Shown here: in pieces, positions 5,837 through 13,207 of the stretch
How the letters are laid out: each line of letters begins with the position of its first letter
Position numbering within the stretch: the stretch's first letter is position 1
Origin: JBBQTQ01 sp038213135
GTDB lineage: Bacteria > Actinomycetota > Thermoleophilia > Gaiellales > Gaiellaceae
DNA: 16,696 nt
Assembly: GCA_038213135.1 (NCBI GenBank)
Contig: JBBQTQ010000059.1
Coordinates: 1-16,696 of the forward strand
Direction: 5' to 3'
Made by a program: the position numbers and the translations under genes
Notes under the pieces: generated by a model
Told to the model about the DNA's origin: nothing
The model's input: only the letters and a program-made list of their open reading frames with translations
Databases searched by the model: none

Positions 5837-7530
5837 CGGCCGCGATCCGCCACAGCAGCGCCGACCTCGCCAAGCGGCGCGCCCAGCTGACCCTCGGGCT
5901 GCTGCTCGCACTACTCGCGGTCCTGCTGCTCGCAGGGATCCTCGCCGCGCGCAGCCTCTACGTCTCGGCCGAGAGCCGTTACGTCCGCCAGGCGTTGCCG
6001 TTGAAGACGACGGCGCGCGATCTCCTGCTGCAGATGGTCAACGAGGAGACGGCCGTGCGCGGCTACCTGATCACGCGCGACCGGATGTCGCTCGGGCCGT
6101 TCTTTGCCGGCAGGAAAGGCGTCACGACCGACATTGCCACGATCGAGCCGATCGCCCGCGGTCACGCGACGCTCCAAGCCGACCTGACCCGCTTGCGCGA
6201 CGAGATCCGCTCGCTCGACGGCTACTTCGCGCGCCAGATCACCTTCGTCGCCGACAGCCCGCAGGGACAGCTCAATGCGCGGCAAGCCGTGCTCGCGGCG
6301 ACCGCCCAGTTCAATCGATTCCGACGCACCGCGGCCGCGCTGCAGGCCGAGGCCGAGCACATTGTCGACCAGACTCGGGAGAGCCAGCGGCAGACCTATC
6401 ACCAAGCGCTCGCGGAGCTGATCGGGGCCGGAGCCGGTGCCCTGCTGATCGCCACGTTCCTGCTCCTGCGCTTCCCGACGCGGCTGCGCAACCTCTACGT
6501 CGCGGAAGAGCAGGCGCGGGTCGAGGCCGAGCGCGGCGCGGATGCGGCCCGGGCGCTCGACCACATCGCGGAGGCGGCAGTACTGATCGACGCCGCAGGC
6601 GCGATCCGGTTCTGGAACACGCGCGCGGAGCAACTGTTCGGCATCCCCGCAGAGCAGGCAACAGGCCGCCCCGCGTCCGAGATCGCGGATCTCGCCGCAA
6701 TCGAGGAGGCGACCGAAAGCGGCAACGCGCTCTGGCCGATCCAGGTGCAGGGCGAGGAGCGCTGGGTGGCGACCGTCTCGACCAAGTTCGAAGGCGGCCG
6801 CGTCCTGGCGATCCGCGACGTCACCGACGAGCGCGCGCTCGAGCGGACGCGCGAGGAGTTCGTGGCGACCGCCGCGCACGAGCTGCGCACTCCGCTCTCA
6901 GCGGTCTACGGCGCCGCCAAGACGCTGCTCGAGCGCGGCTCCGAACTGACCGAGGACACTCGCGAGCGCCTGATGAGCCTGATCGAGGAGGAGACGGGCC
7001 ATCTGACGGCGATCATCGACCAGCTGATCGCGACTGCTCAGCTCGACCGCGGCGAGGTCGCCCTGGAGGAGGACGCGTGCGACCTGCCCGGGCTCGTCGA
7101 GAGCGTGCTCGAGGCAGCGAGGGCGCGCTCGCCGGCGAACATCGGCTTCGAGCTCCACGCGCCGCAGCGGATGCAACCCGTCCGCTGCGACGAGACGCGT
7201 GTCCGCCAGATACTCGTGAACCTCGTCGAGAACGCCGTCAAGTACTCGCCCGACGGCGGCCGGATAGCGGTGCGGATCACCGAGCGGCCGACGCCGGCGA
7301 TCGCCGTCTCCGACGAGGGGCTCGGCATCCCGCCGTCCGAGCAGGGACGGATCTTCGAGAAGTTCTACCGCCTCGATCCGGAGATGGCGCGCGGGATCGG
7401 CGGCTCGGGGCTCGGCCTCTACATCTCGCAACGGCTCGTCGAGCAGATGGGCGGCCGGATCTCGGTCGACTCCCAAGCCGGCCGCGGCTCGACCTTCACG
7501 GTCGAGCTGTCGCAGGACGCCCTCACGTAG
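5833..7530 (+). CDS. Membrane sensor histidine kinase (CHASE3-PAS-HisKA-HATPase_c)
   Basis: The product has 565 residues if it starts at CTG 5833, which overlaps the stop of the previous gene (CTGA); the first conventional start is TTG 5995 (511 residues). CTG is preferred because codons 5881-5955 encode a hydrophobic helix (TM1, about residues 17-41) that CHASE3 sensors need, and no ATG, GTG or TTG exists in frame after the TGA at 5677. Then come the CHASE3 domain (about 45-185, with 'NEETAVRGYLI'), TM2 (about 196-212), a PAS domain (about 240-330, 'AVLIDAAGAIRFWNTRAEQL'), the H box 'ATAAHELRTPL' (phospho-acceptor H349), N box 'NLVENAVKYSPDGG' (N467), G1 'SDEGLGIPP' (D494), F box 'FEKFYRLD' and G2 'GGSGLGLY' (523-530). 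CHASE3 senses an unknown extracellular signal. No response regulator is adjacent, so its partner is elsewhere. The ABC exporter follows after 9 nt. Confidence 0.9.
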   Translation: MTAAIRHSSADLAKRRAQLTLGLLLALLAVLLLAGILAARSLYVSAESRYVRQALPLKTTARDLLLQMVNEETAVRGYLITRDRMSLGPFFAGRKGVTTDIATIEPIARGHATLQADLTRLRDEIRSLDGYFARQITFVADSPQGQLNARQAVLAATAQFNRFRRTAAALQAEAEHIVDQTRESQRQTYHQALAELIGAGAGALLIATFLLLRFPTRLRNLYVAEEQARVEAERGADAARALDHIAEAAVLIDAAGAIRFWNTRAEQLFGIPAEQATGRPASEIADLAAIEEATESGNALWPIQVQGEERWVATVSTKFEGGRVLAIRDVTDERALERTREEFVATAAHELRTPLSAVYGAAKTLLERGSELTEDTRERLMSLIEEETGHLTAIIDQLIATAQLDRGEVALEEDACDLPGLVESVLEAARARSPANIGFELHAPQRMQPVRCDETRVRQILVNLVENAVKYSPDGGRIAVRITERPTPAIAVSDEGLGIPPSEQGRIFEKFYRLDPEMARGIGGSGLGLYISQRLVEQMGGRISVDSQAGRGSTFTVELSQDALT

Positions 7531-7533
7531 CCT
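7528..7533 (+). promoter_or_regulatory. Candidate -10 (TAGCCT) for the ABC exporter gene
   Basis: TAGCCT starts at the kinase stop codon and ends exactly 6 nt before ATG 7540. It is not Shine-Dalgarno-like, and no other ribosome binding site is seen, so a leaderless transcript is plausible besides readthrough from the kinase gene. Confidence 0.35.
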
Positions 7534-7539
7534 GAACAC

Positions 7540-9267
7540 ATGCCACGCCCGCACGGCGGCTTCTTCAGCGAGCCCGAGGAGCGGCCCGAGCGGCCGGCCG
7601 ATCCGGTCGTGCGCCGCCGGAACACGCGCCGGCTCGTCAGCCTGTTCAAGCCGTACCGGGCGCGGCTCGGAACCGTCCTCGGCCTGATCGTCGTCTCCTC
7701 CGCGCTCGGTGTCGTCTCGCCGTTCCTGCTCCGCTCGCTGCTCGACAGCGGCATCCCGCATCGCGACTCGACGCTGATCTCGCTGCTCGCGGGCGGGATG
7801 ATCGCGATCGCCGTCTTCACCGCGATCCTCGGCGTCTTCCAGACCTACCTCTCGACCCAGGTCGGCCAGCACGTGATGCACGACCTGCGGACAGCCGTCT
7901 ACCGGCACCTGCAGCGGATGTCGCTCGCGTTCTTCACGCGCACGCGCACGGGCGAGGTGCAGTCGCGGATCTCGAACGACATCGGCGGTGTCCAGAGCGT
8001 CGTCACGTCGACGGCGACCTCGATCGTCTCGAATGTGACGACGGTCGCGGCGACGTCGATCTCGATGTTCGCGCTCGACTGGCGCCTCGCGCTCTTCTCC
8101 CTCGGGCTGGTGCCGTTGTTCGTCTTCGTGACGCGGCGGATCGGCCGCCAGCGGCGTGCGATCGCGACGAACCGGCAGCGCTCGATGGCGGAGATCTCGG
8201 CGCTCGTCTCGGAGTCGCTCTCGGTCTCGGGGATCCTGCTCGGCAAGACGATGGGCCGCAGCCCCGAGCTCGCGGAGCGCTTCGAGGGCGAGTCGGGGCG
8301 GCTCGCCGAGCTCGAGGTCAGCTCCTCGATGGCCGGCCGCTGGCTGATGGGCGCCGTCCAGATGACCTTCGCGATCATGCCCGCCGCGGTCTACTGGTTC
8401 GGCGGCCTCGCCTTCGCGCACGGCTGGGCAGTGATCTCGATCGGCACCCTGGTTGCGTTCACGACGCTGCAGACGCGGCTCTTCTTCCCGATCGGCCAGC
8501 TGCTCTCGGTGCAGATCGACGTGCAGACCTCGATGGCGCTCTTCGACCGGATCTTCGAGTACCTCGACCTACCGGTCGAGATCCAGGAGCGCGACGCCGC
8601 CCGGACGCTCGACCGGGCGAGCCTGCGCGGCGACGTCGGCTTCGAGCAGGTCTGGTTCCGCTACGGCGAGGAGTGGACGCTGCAGGACGTCTCCTTCGAC
8701 GTCCCCGCCGGGACGCGCACTGCGATCGTCGGTGAGACCGGCTCCGGCAAGACGACGCTCGGCTATCTGGTCGCCCGGCTCTACGAGCCGCAGCAGGGCC
8801 GCGTCACGATCGACGGCGTCGACGTGCGGGAGCTGACGCTCGCCTCGCTCGCCGACGCGGTCGGCGTCGTCTCGCAGGAGACCTATCTGTTACACGCGAG
8901 CGTGCGCGAGAACCTGCGCTTCGCCAAGCCGGCCGCGACCGATGCCGAGCTCGAGGCCGCCGCGGCCGCCGCCCGCATCCACCACGTGATCTCCGCGCTC
9001 CCCGAGGGCTACGACACGATCGTCGGCGAGCGCGGCTACCGCTTCTCGGGCGGCGAGAAGCAGCGGATCGCGATCGCCAGGACGATCCTGCGCAACCCAC
9101 CGATCCTCGTGCTCGACGAGGCTACGTCTTCTCTGGACGCGGAGACCGAGGCCGCGGTGCAGGAGGCCCTCGACCGCCTCGCCGAGGGACGGACGACGAT
9201 CGCGATCGCCCACCGGCTCTCGACGATCCGCGACGCCGAGCTGCCGCGCGAGGCGGCTACCGCGTAG
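7540..9267 (+). CDS. ABC exporter half-transporter (TMD-NBD fusion) with truncated C terminus
   Basis: The protein has 575 residues. The N-terminal transmembrane domain (about 30-340) is of the type I exporter class, with 'LSLAFFTRTRTGEVQSRISND'-like coupling sequence near residue 130 and about six hydrophobic segments. The nucleotide-binding domain (about 360-575) has Walker A 'GETGSGKT' (398-405, K404), Q-loop 'VVSQETYL', signature 'FSGGEKQ' (502-508), Walker B 'ILVLDEA' (D526, E527), D-loop 'SSLD' and switch His in 'AHRLST' (H558). Members form dimers that export lipids, peptides or drugs; the substrate is unknown. The family normally continues after 'STIRDA' with about 40 more residues ('DQIvVLd.G.ivE.GtHeeLl...G.Y..L'). 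Here that is missing: the protein ends 'ELPREAATA', while the next frame reads 'ARGGYRVAVRADRRRRP' and stops at 9299. All core motifs remain, so activity may persist. Confidence 0.9.
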   Translation: MPRPHGGFFSEPEERPERPADPVVRRRNTRRLVSLFKPYRARLGTVLGLIVVSSALGVVSPFLLRSLLDSGIPHRDSTLISLLAGGMIAIAVFTAILGVFQTYLSTQVGQHVMHDLRTAVYRHLQRMSLAFFTRTRTGEVQSRISNDIGGVQSVVTSTATSIVSNVTTVAATSISMFALDWRLALFSLGLVPLFVFVTRRIGRQRRAIATNRQRSMAEISALVSESLSVSGILLGKTMGRSPELAERFEGESGRLAELEVSSSMAGRWLMGAVQMTFAIMPAAVYWFGGLAFAHGWAVISIGTLVAFTTLQTRLFFPIGQLLSVQIDVQTSMALFDRIFEYLDLPVEIQERDAARTLDRASLRGDVGFEQVWFRYGEEWTLQDVSFDVPAGTRTAIVGETGSGKTTLGYLVARLYEPQQGRVTIDGVDVRELTLASLADAVGVVSQETYLLHASVRENLRFAKPAATDAELEAAAAAARIHHVISALPEGYDTIVGERGYRFSGGEKQRIAIARTILRNPPILVLDEATSSLDAETEAAVQEALDRLAEGRTTIAIAHRLSTIRDAELPREAATA

Positions 9268-9299
9268 CTGTGCGCGCTGACCGGCGTCGCCGTCCATAA
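9246..9299 (+). other. Out-of-frame remnant of the ABC exporter C-terminal tail
   Basis: In the frame shifted from the exporter, 17 codons read 'ARGGYRVAVRADRRRRP' and end at TAA 9297-9299. This resembles the end of ABC exporters ('ELLArGG.Ya.L.r.q'). Together with the 'RDAE' end of the in-frame part it indicates loss of roughly 15-20 codons plus a frame change at about 9240-9246. Confidence 0.5.
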
Positions 9300-9351
9300 C
9301 GCGGATCGGCTCCTTCCATCGACCTGGCCCATCCGCCATACTCCCGAGCCG

Positions 9352-9591
9352 GTGGTCAGGATCGGGATCCCGCAAGTCGCGCTCGCTGCGATCGGTTCAA
9401 CCGCGGCGTTCGCCGCAACCCAGAGTGACAGCGGCAAGGCACCTCCCGGAGCGAGCATCGGCCACGCGTTCGGCGGTGCCGACCCGGCGGCCGGCTACTA
9501 CGCCTGCCTCGACATGACGGGCGCGAGCCCGCTCGATTCAGACTGGGCCCAGACCCAGGAGCTGTGCCGCCGGTCCGCATACGGCAAGTAG
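9352..9591 (+). CDS. Small secreted protein, function unknown
   Basis: The frame encodes 79 residues from a GTG. Residues 1-22 form a signal peptide ('VRIGIPQVALAAIGSTAAFA'). The mature part is about 57 residues with two cysteines ('YYACLDMTGASPLDSDWAQ', 'ELCRRSAYGK'), which could form one disulfide. No family is recognised. It ends 21 nt before the start of the large secreted hydrolase-like gene on the same strand, so the two may be cotranscribed. No ribosome binding site is visible, and the start may be off by a few codons. The signal peptide and the continuity with the next gene are the main reasons to believe it. Confidence 0.5.
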   Translation: MVRIGIPQVALAAIGSTAAFAATQSDSGKAPPGASIGHAFGGADPAAGYYACLDMTGASPLDSDWAQTQELCRRSAYGK

Positions 9592-9612
9592 AAGCAGCTA
9601 GCGGGGCCTGAC

Positions 9613-11919
9613 GTGGCGAAGCGGGGTCTGGCACTCCTCCTGGCAGCCGCGGCCACCGGTACGCAAGCCGCGCACGCGCAGCCGAAGGTGGTCTTCGACG
9701 GAAAGCAGCGCGGCAAGCTCGTGCTCACGACCGCCGGGTACCGGCTGACGCTGAGCAAGGCGAACGGCGGGATCTTCGACCTCGTCGACCGCTCGAACGG
9801 CGCGCACCTGACGAAGGGCTCGAAGGACGGCTGCCTCTGGGGCGCGACGGCATCGGCAGCGACGCCCAACTACATCGGCGGCTGCTCCTTCGGGATCGGT
9901 ACCGGCGCCCATATGACCTACCGCTGGGACCCAACCCGCTCGAGTCTGATTCTGAGCTACGGGGGCACCGCCGCGGGCGCGCTCGTCCACGCGAGCGTCA
10001 CGCTGACCGCCGCCGACCACTCGTTCGACCTCGCGCTCTCGCTCGAGAACCACACCGGCGCCGTCGTGACGAGCGTTCCGTTCCCCTCCGACCTCGTCTT
10101 CCGCACGAGCGGGATCCAGGCCGGCTACGCGACGACCTTCCTGCCCGGCGTGAAGCTGCTGCCCGGCTTCTTCCAGCGCAGCGACCGGGTCTGGACGGAC
10201 GAGGTCTTCGTCTATCCCTCCCGCTGGGCCTGGGCCGACTACATCGCGCTCGACGAGGGAGGCAGCCACCTCGCCTACTACACGGTCAACCCGGCCCCGA
10301 ACCCGGTGCGCCCGGTCAGCCTTGGCTTCTTCCGGCCGGCGGCGCCCCACGCTTGCACGAGCGCCTTCGTCTGCACGATTCACGTCTTTCAGACTTGGGT
10401 GCCGGACGGCCAGACCTGGCAGAGCCCGACCGTACGCTTCCGAGTCGGCGGGTCGGCTCGGGAGACAATCCTCGACTACCGGACAGACAACGGCATCGAC
10501 CGCTACCCGTCGCTCGCGGACAAGCTCGGCGCCGCGAAGCTCGACACGCTCGCCCGCTCGCCGCTGATCAAGACCGACGTCTGGCAGGGTCTCGGCCGCT
10601 TCGCGGACTGGAGCTCGATCCTGCAGCGGCTGCCCTCGCCCGCGCTCCTACACGTGATAGCCCAGCAGCCCGGCGGCTTCGACACGAACGATCCCGACTT
10701 CCTGCCGCCCGACCCCAAGTGGGGCACGCTCGGCGAGCTGCAGGCCGCGGCAGCCGACGCCCACGCGCGGGGCTTCCTCCTCCTCCCCTACCTCAACCTG
10801 AGCTGGTGGGACGGCAACTCGCCAACCGCCCGCGGCACGCCGCCAGCCCAGTACGCCGTGCTCGACGAGAACGGCCAGCCCCTCACCGAGGACTACCCGC
10901 CGCATAGGGGCTACCTCGCCTCGCCCTACGCCCCACTCGTTCGTTCACGCTGGGCGCAGACCTTCGACGACTGGAGCGGCCTCGGCGACTGCATGTTCTT
11001 CGACCAGATCGGCGCCCGCCGGCCCGTGCCCGACTTCAACCCGGCTGCGCCGAACCCGCTCTCCTACGAGGACGGCTGGCTCTCGCTCGCCGCGCCCTAT
11101 GCGAACCGCTGTCTGATGGTCGAGGACGGCTGGGACCGGCTCGCGCAGTACTACTCGGGCTTCCACGGGTCGATGCTCCTCAAGTACCGCAAGCCGGACG
11201 AGCTGACGATCGACTGGGGCGACGGCAACTGGAAGCCGTATCCGCTCGCCACCTGGCTGCTGCACGACAAGGTGCTGATGTACCAGCACGACGCGTTCCC
11301 GGAGACGATGACCGCCGACCTGGAGACGCTGAGCTGGAACTTCGCGTTCGGGCTCGTGCTCTCGTACAACCTGGAGCTGGCGAAGGGCGCGCTCGAGAGC
11401 CCCTGGCTCGACGTCGTCGGCCAGTTCCAGCACGCGCTCGGCGGCTACTACGCCGGCAAGCCGCTGGCGGGCTTCCGCGACCTCACGCCTGACGCGACCG
11501 AGACGACCTTCGGCGACTTGACCGTGACGACGAACTGGAGCAAGACCGCCGGCTTCATGGTCGGCGCGTACGGCCTGCCGCCGCAGGGCTTCGTCGCCGC
11601 CGCCAAGGACTCCGCTGTCGTCGCCGGCGCGTTCGCCGGGACGTTCAACGGAGTCACGCTCTCACCGGGCACGCACTACCTCGTGCTCCAACGGGACGCG
11701 GCGAGCGTGACCGTCCGCCAGCCGCTCGGCGACCCGACGCCGCTCGCCGTCGACCCGCCCGCGTCATGGCATGCCGGCCAGCCGCTCGTCGCGATCGCCT
11801 CCAACGCCAGCGGCACAGAGCTCGACCGCCAAGCGGTGCAGGTAGTCGACAGCAAGGCTCGCTTCGACTGGCGCGTGAACGGCGAGCGGCCCGCGTACTG
11901 GCGCCTCAGCATCGGTTAG
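9613..11919 (+). CDS. Large secreted glycoside-hydrolase-like protein (DUF6259-like)
   Basis: The protein has 768 residues with a GTG start. Residues 1-22 form a signal peptide ('RGLALLLAAAATGTQAAHA'). An N-terminal beta-rich domain (about 25-290; 'GYRLTLSKANGGIFDLVDRS', 'LALSLENHTG') resembles the beta-sandwich front ends of large glycosidases. A probable TIM-barrel domain follows (about 290-620): 'PLIKTDVWQGLGRFADW', 'LLHVIAQQPGGFDTNDPDFL', 'GFLLLPYLNLSWWDG', 'GDCMFFDQIGAR' (D464), 'CLMVEDGWDR' (E504/D505) and 'YQHDAFPETM'. A C-terminal beta domain (about 640-768) ends the protein. Acidic residues at the ends of barrel strands, such as D464 and E504, are candidate catalytic groups. It resembles the DUF6259 family as I remember it; the substrate, presumably a polysaccharide or glycoprotein, is unknown. 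The stop codon overlaps that of the convergent vapC-like gene. Confidence 0.75.
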   Translation: MAKRGLALLLAAAATGTQAAHAQPKVVFDGKQRGKLVLTTAGYRLTLSKANGGIFDLVDRSNGAHLTKGSKDGCLWGATASAATPNYIGGCSFGIGTGAHMTYRWDPTRSSLILSYGGTAAGALVHASVTLTAADHSFDLALSLENHTGAVVTSVPFPSDLVFRTSGIQAGYATTFLPGVKLLPGFFQRSDRVWTDEVFVYPSRWAWADYIALDEGGSHLAYYTVNPAPNPVRPVSLGFFRPAAPHACTSAFVCTIHVFQTWVPDGQTWQSPTVRFRVGGSARETILDYRTDNGIDRYPSLADKLGAAKLDTLARSPLIKTDVWQGLGRFADWSSILQRLPSPALLHVIAQQPGGFDTNDPDFLPPDPKWGTLGELQAAAADAHARGFLLLPYLNLSWWDGNSPTARGTPPAQYAVLDENGQPLTEDYPPHRGYLASPYAPLVRSRWAQTFDDWSGLGDCMFFDQIGARRPVPDFNPAAPNPLSYEDGWLSLAAPYANRCLMVEDGWDRLAQYYSGFHGSMLLKYRKPDELTIDWGDGNWKPYPLATWLLHDKVLMYQHDAFPETMTADLETLSWNFAFGLVLSYNLELAKGALESPWLDVVGQFQHALGGYYAGKPLAGFRDLTPDATETTFGDLTVTTNWSKTAGFMVGAYGLPPQGFVAAAKDSAVVAGAFAGTFNGVTLSPGTHYLVLQRDAASVTVRQPLGDPTPLAVDPPASWHAGQPLVAIASNASGTELDRQAVQVVDSKARFDWRVNGERPAYWRLSIG

Positions 11920-12314
11920 CCGAGAAGGTCGAGGAAGGCGCGAGCCGTCTTGATCGGGAGGTCGTTGGCGAGCTCGAGCAGGTGCTGATCGCCTGAAATG
12001 AGAACAGCGCCCTCGGCCTCGGCGAGCGCGAGCAGATAGTCGTCGCCGGGATCGGAAGACCGCCGACGCGCACCGGGGTCGACGGCGAGGTGGGCGCTGT
12101 CCCGGAGCAGCGCGATGAACGTCGCGGCGCCCTCTTGTGGGATCCGAGCTCGGAGCTTCGGATACGCGAGCGCACGAGCGAGTTCGGCGAGCAGGCGCTC
12201 CGAGACGACGAGCTCGAAGTCGCCGGCGAACCAACGCGCGAGAAGGAGAGCAGGTGTGCCGGCGCGACTCAGCAGCGCAGAGATGAGGACGTTCGGATCG
12301 AGGACTGCGCGCAC
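11916..12314 (-). CDS. PIN-domain toxin of a type II toxin-antitoxin system (VapC-like)
   Basis: The protein has 132 residues with a GTG start placed directly after the antitoxin TGA (no gap). The PIN fold acidic residues are visible: D6 in 'VLDPNVLISALL', E44 in 'LLAELARAL', D91/D92 in 'SDPGDDYLLALA', and D109 in 'VLISGDQHLLEL'. These coordinate Mg2+ for RNA cleavage. The sequence type matches the 'putative toxin-antitoxin system toxin component, PIN family' (COG1569), rather than classic VapC. The gene is translated together with the ribbon-helix-helix antitoxin upstream. Its stop codon overlaps that of the convergent hydrolase gene (shared TTAG), leaving no room for a terminator between them. 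The RNA target is unknown. Confidence 0.88.
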   Translation of the reverse strand: MRAVLDPNVLISALLSRAGTPALLLARWFAGDFELVVSERLLAELARALAYPKLRARIPQEGAATFIALLRDSAHLAVDPGARRRSSDPGDDYLLALAEAEGAVLISGDQHLLELANDLPIKTARAFLDLLG

Positions 12315-12545
12315 TCAGCCGCTTGCGCGGCGGGTGCGATGCTGCGCCTCGACGGCGAGGGCAGTGGCGTCGTCCTCACTCAAGTCGGCCGTTTCCCAGA
12401 GTCGCCCGAGGAGATCGAGACCAAGCTGCTCCCGAACGGCCTCTTCGATGACCTCGCTGTCGCGCTTGCCGGTGCGGGCCGCCCGGACGCGCACGGCCCG
12501 AAGGACGTCGTCGTCGATCGTGAGCGTCGTTCTCACCTTCGCCAC
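12315..12545 (-). CDS. Ribbon-helix-helix antitoxin (VapB-like)
   Basis: The protein has 76 residues with a GTG start. The N-terminal strand 'KVRTTLTIDDDVLRAVRVRA' followed by 'RTGKRDSEVIEEAVREQLG' is the RHH (CopG/Arc) DNA-binding fold; it dimerises, and the paired strands read the operator. The C-terminal part (about 45-76) should wrap the toxin. The gene ends immediately before the toxin GTG. A 24-bp palindromic element lies just upstream of the start and overlaps a good -10 hexamer, which fits the autorepression known for this family. Confidence 0.88.
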   Translation of the reverse strand: MAKVRTTLTIDDDVLRAVRVRAARTGKRDSEVIEEAVREQLGLDLLGRLWETADLSEDDATALAVEAQHRTRRASG

Positions 12546-12547
12546 GC

Positions 12548-12571
12548 CTGCATCATAGCATCATGATGCAG
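12548..12571. promoter_or_regulatory. Palindromic operator of the toxin-antitoxin operon
   Basis: Nine-base arms CTGCATCAT (12548-12556) and ATGATGCAG (12563-12571) are perfectly inverted around 6 nt. Inside is a second, overlapping perfect palindrome GCATCATGATGC (12558-12569), so the GCATCAT half-site appears three times (two direct, one inverted). It starts 3 nt upstream of the antitoxin GTG. Multiple closely spaced half-sites are typical for RHH repressors. It is among the few A+T-rich spots in the region. Confidence 0.7.
12552..12557 (-). promoter_or_regulatory. -10 element (TATGAT) of the antitoxin gene inside the operator
   Basis: TATGAT on the minus strand differs from TATAAT by one base and ends exactly 6 nt before the GTG at 12545. 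Transcription would begin at or next to the start codon, giving a leaderless mRNA. Repressor bound to the palindrome would cover it. No convincing -35 was found at 16-18 nt. Confidence 0.55.
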
Positions 12572-12581
12572 TTGTACCTGG

Positions 12582-13056
12582 CTAGCCCAGCAGCTTCGCC
12601 TTCTGCGCCGCGAACTCGTCGTCCGTCAGCACGCCCTGCTTGTGCAGCTCCGCGAGCTGGGTCAGCGCGGCGACCGGGTCCAGCTGAGGCGCCGCCGACG
12701 CCGGCGCAGCTTCGCCCATTCCCGTGAACCGCGCCGCAGCGGTGCCGAACGCGTCGCGCGCAGTCGTGCGCCCGGTCTCGTCGGCGATGATCGCGAACAT
12801 CCACGTCTCCGGATCCTGCGCGTCGTACCAGACCGGGTAGCAGTCGCCCTGACGGGGAATCTCCAGACGCGAGACGGTTCTCGTCTTCTCAGCTTCGAAG
12901 GCCGCGCTTCCGTCGAGCGGCTCGATTCGGAACCGCATCTTGATCCGGGGGTTGTTGTTGATCGTCGTACCCGTGTCCTGGACGCTGAGCACGGTGCCGA
13001 CGCCCTTCGAGCCCGTGGTGATCAGCTCCTCGGTGCTTGCTCTTGAAGAAGCCCAT
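12582..13056 (-). CDS. SHOCT-domain protein, N terminus apparently frameshifted
   Basis: The main frame ends at TAG 12584-12582 and reads back through 'STEELITTGSKGVGTVLSVQDTGTTINNNPRIKMRFRIEPLDG' (a beta-rich domain with DUF3592-like flavour) to a C-terminal SHOCT motif 'LTQLAELHKQGVLTDDEFAA' plus 'QKAKLLG'. The probable true start is ATG 13056, which reads 'MGFFKSK', a common beginning in this family, but in another frame; the switch must fall near 13030-13045 (CAAGAGCAAGCACC). The longer open frame to 13127 runs through the promoter region and is not credible. If there is no sequencing error, the gene is either disrupted or starts within the main frame at a later codon. SHOCT segments are short helical oligomerisation modules, often at the end of membrane or envelope-stress proteins; no TM is seen here. 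Role unknown. Confidence 0.65.
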
Positions 13057-13062
13057 CGGGCG

Positions 13063-13068
13063 ACCCTA
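13063..13068 (-). promoter_or_regulatory. Candidate -10 (TAGGGT) for the SHOCT gene
   Basis: TAGGGT lies exactly 6 nt before ATG 13056 on the minus strand. It matches the pattern seen at other genes, although its AGGG could also act as a weak ribosome binding site. Either way it supports 13056 as the start. Confidence 0.35.
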
Positions 13069-13207
13069 ACCGCTGAAGTCGAAGATTGCAGGGAGGCGCG
13101 CGAGCAGTTCGCGGTCGCCCTCCGCACCGAGCGCCTCCGGCGGCACCCGCGCGCCGCCGAGATAGGCTCGCCGCCGACAACCGAACAAGGGGTTCGAGTG
13201 AGCGCTG

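Noticed and set aside
6898..8421. Long minus-strand open frame (507 codons) opposite the kinase and exporter
   Set aside because: Composition is Arg/Asp/Glu-rich without motifs, and it is antisense to well-supported domains; long antisense frames are normal in GC-rich DNA.
13057..13127. N-terminal extension of the SHOCT frame up to a GTG at 13127
   Set aside because: It reads through the putative promoter and yields a sequence unlike the family; ATG 13056 is better placed.
13182..13196. CGAAC-N5-GTTCG resembling an actinobacterial LexA (SOS) box
   Set aside because: The spacer is 5 nt, whereas the LexA box needs 4 nt between the CGAAC and GTTCG arms; no damage-response gene is adjacent.
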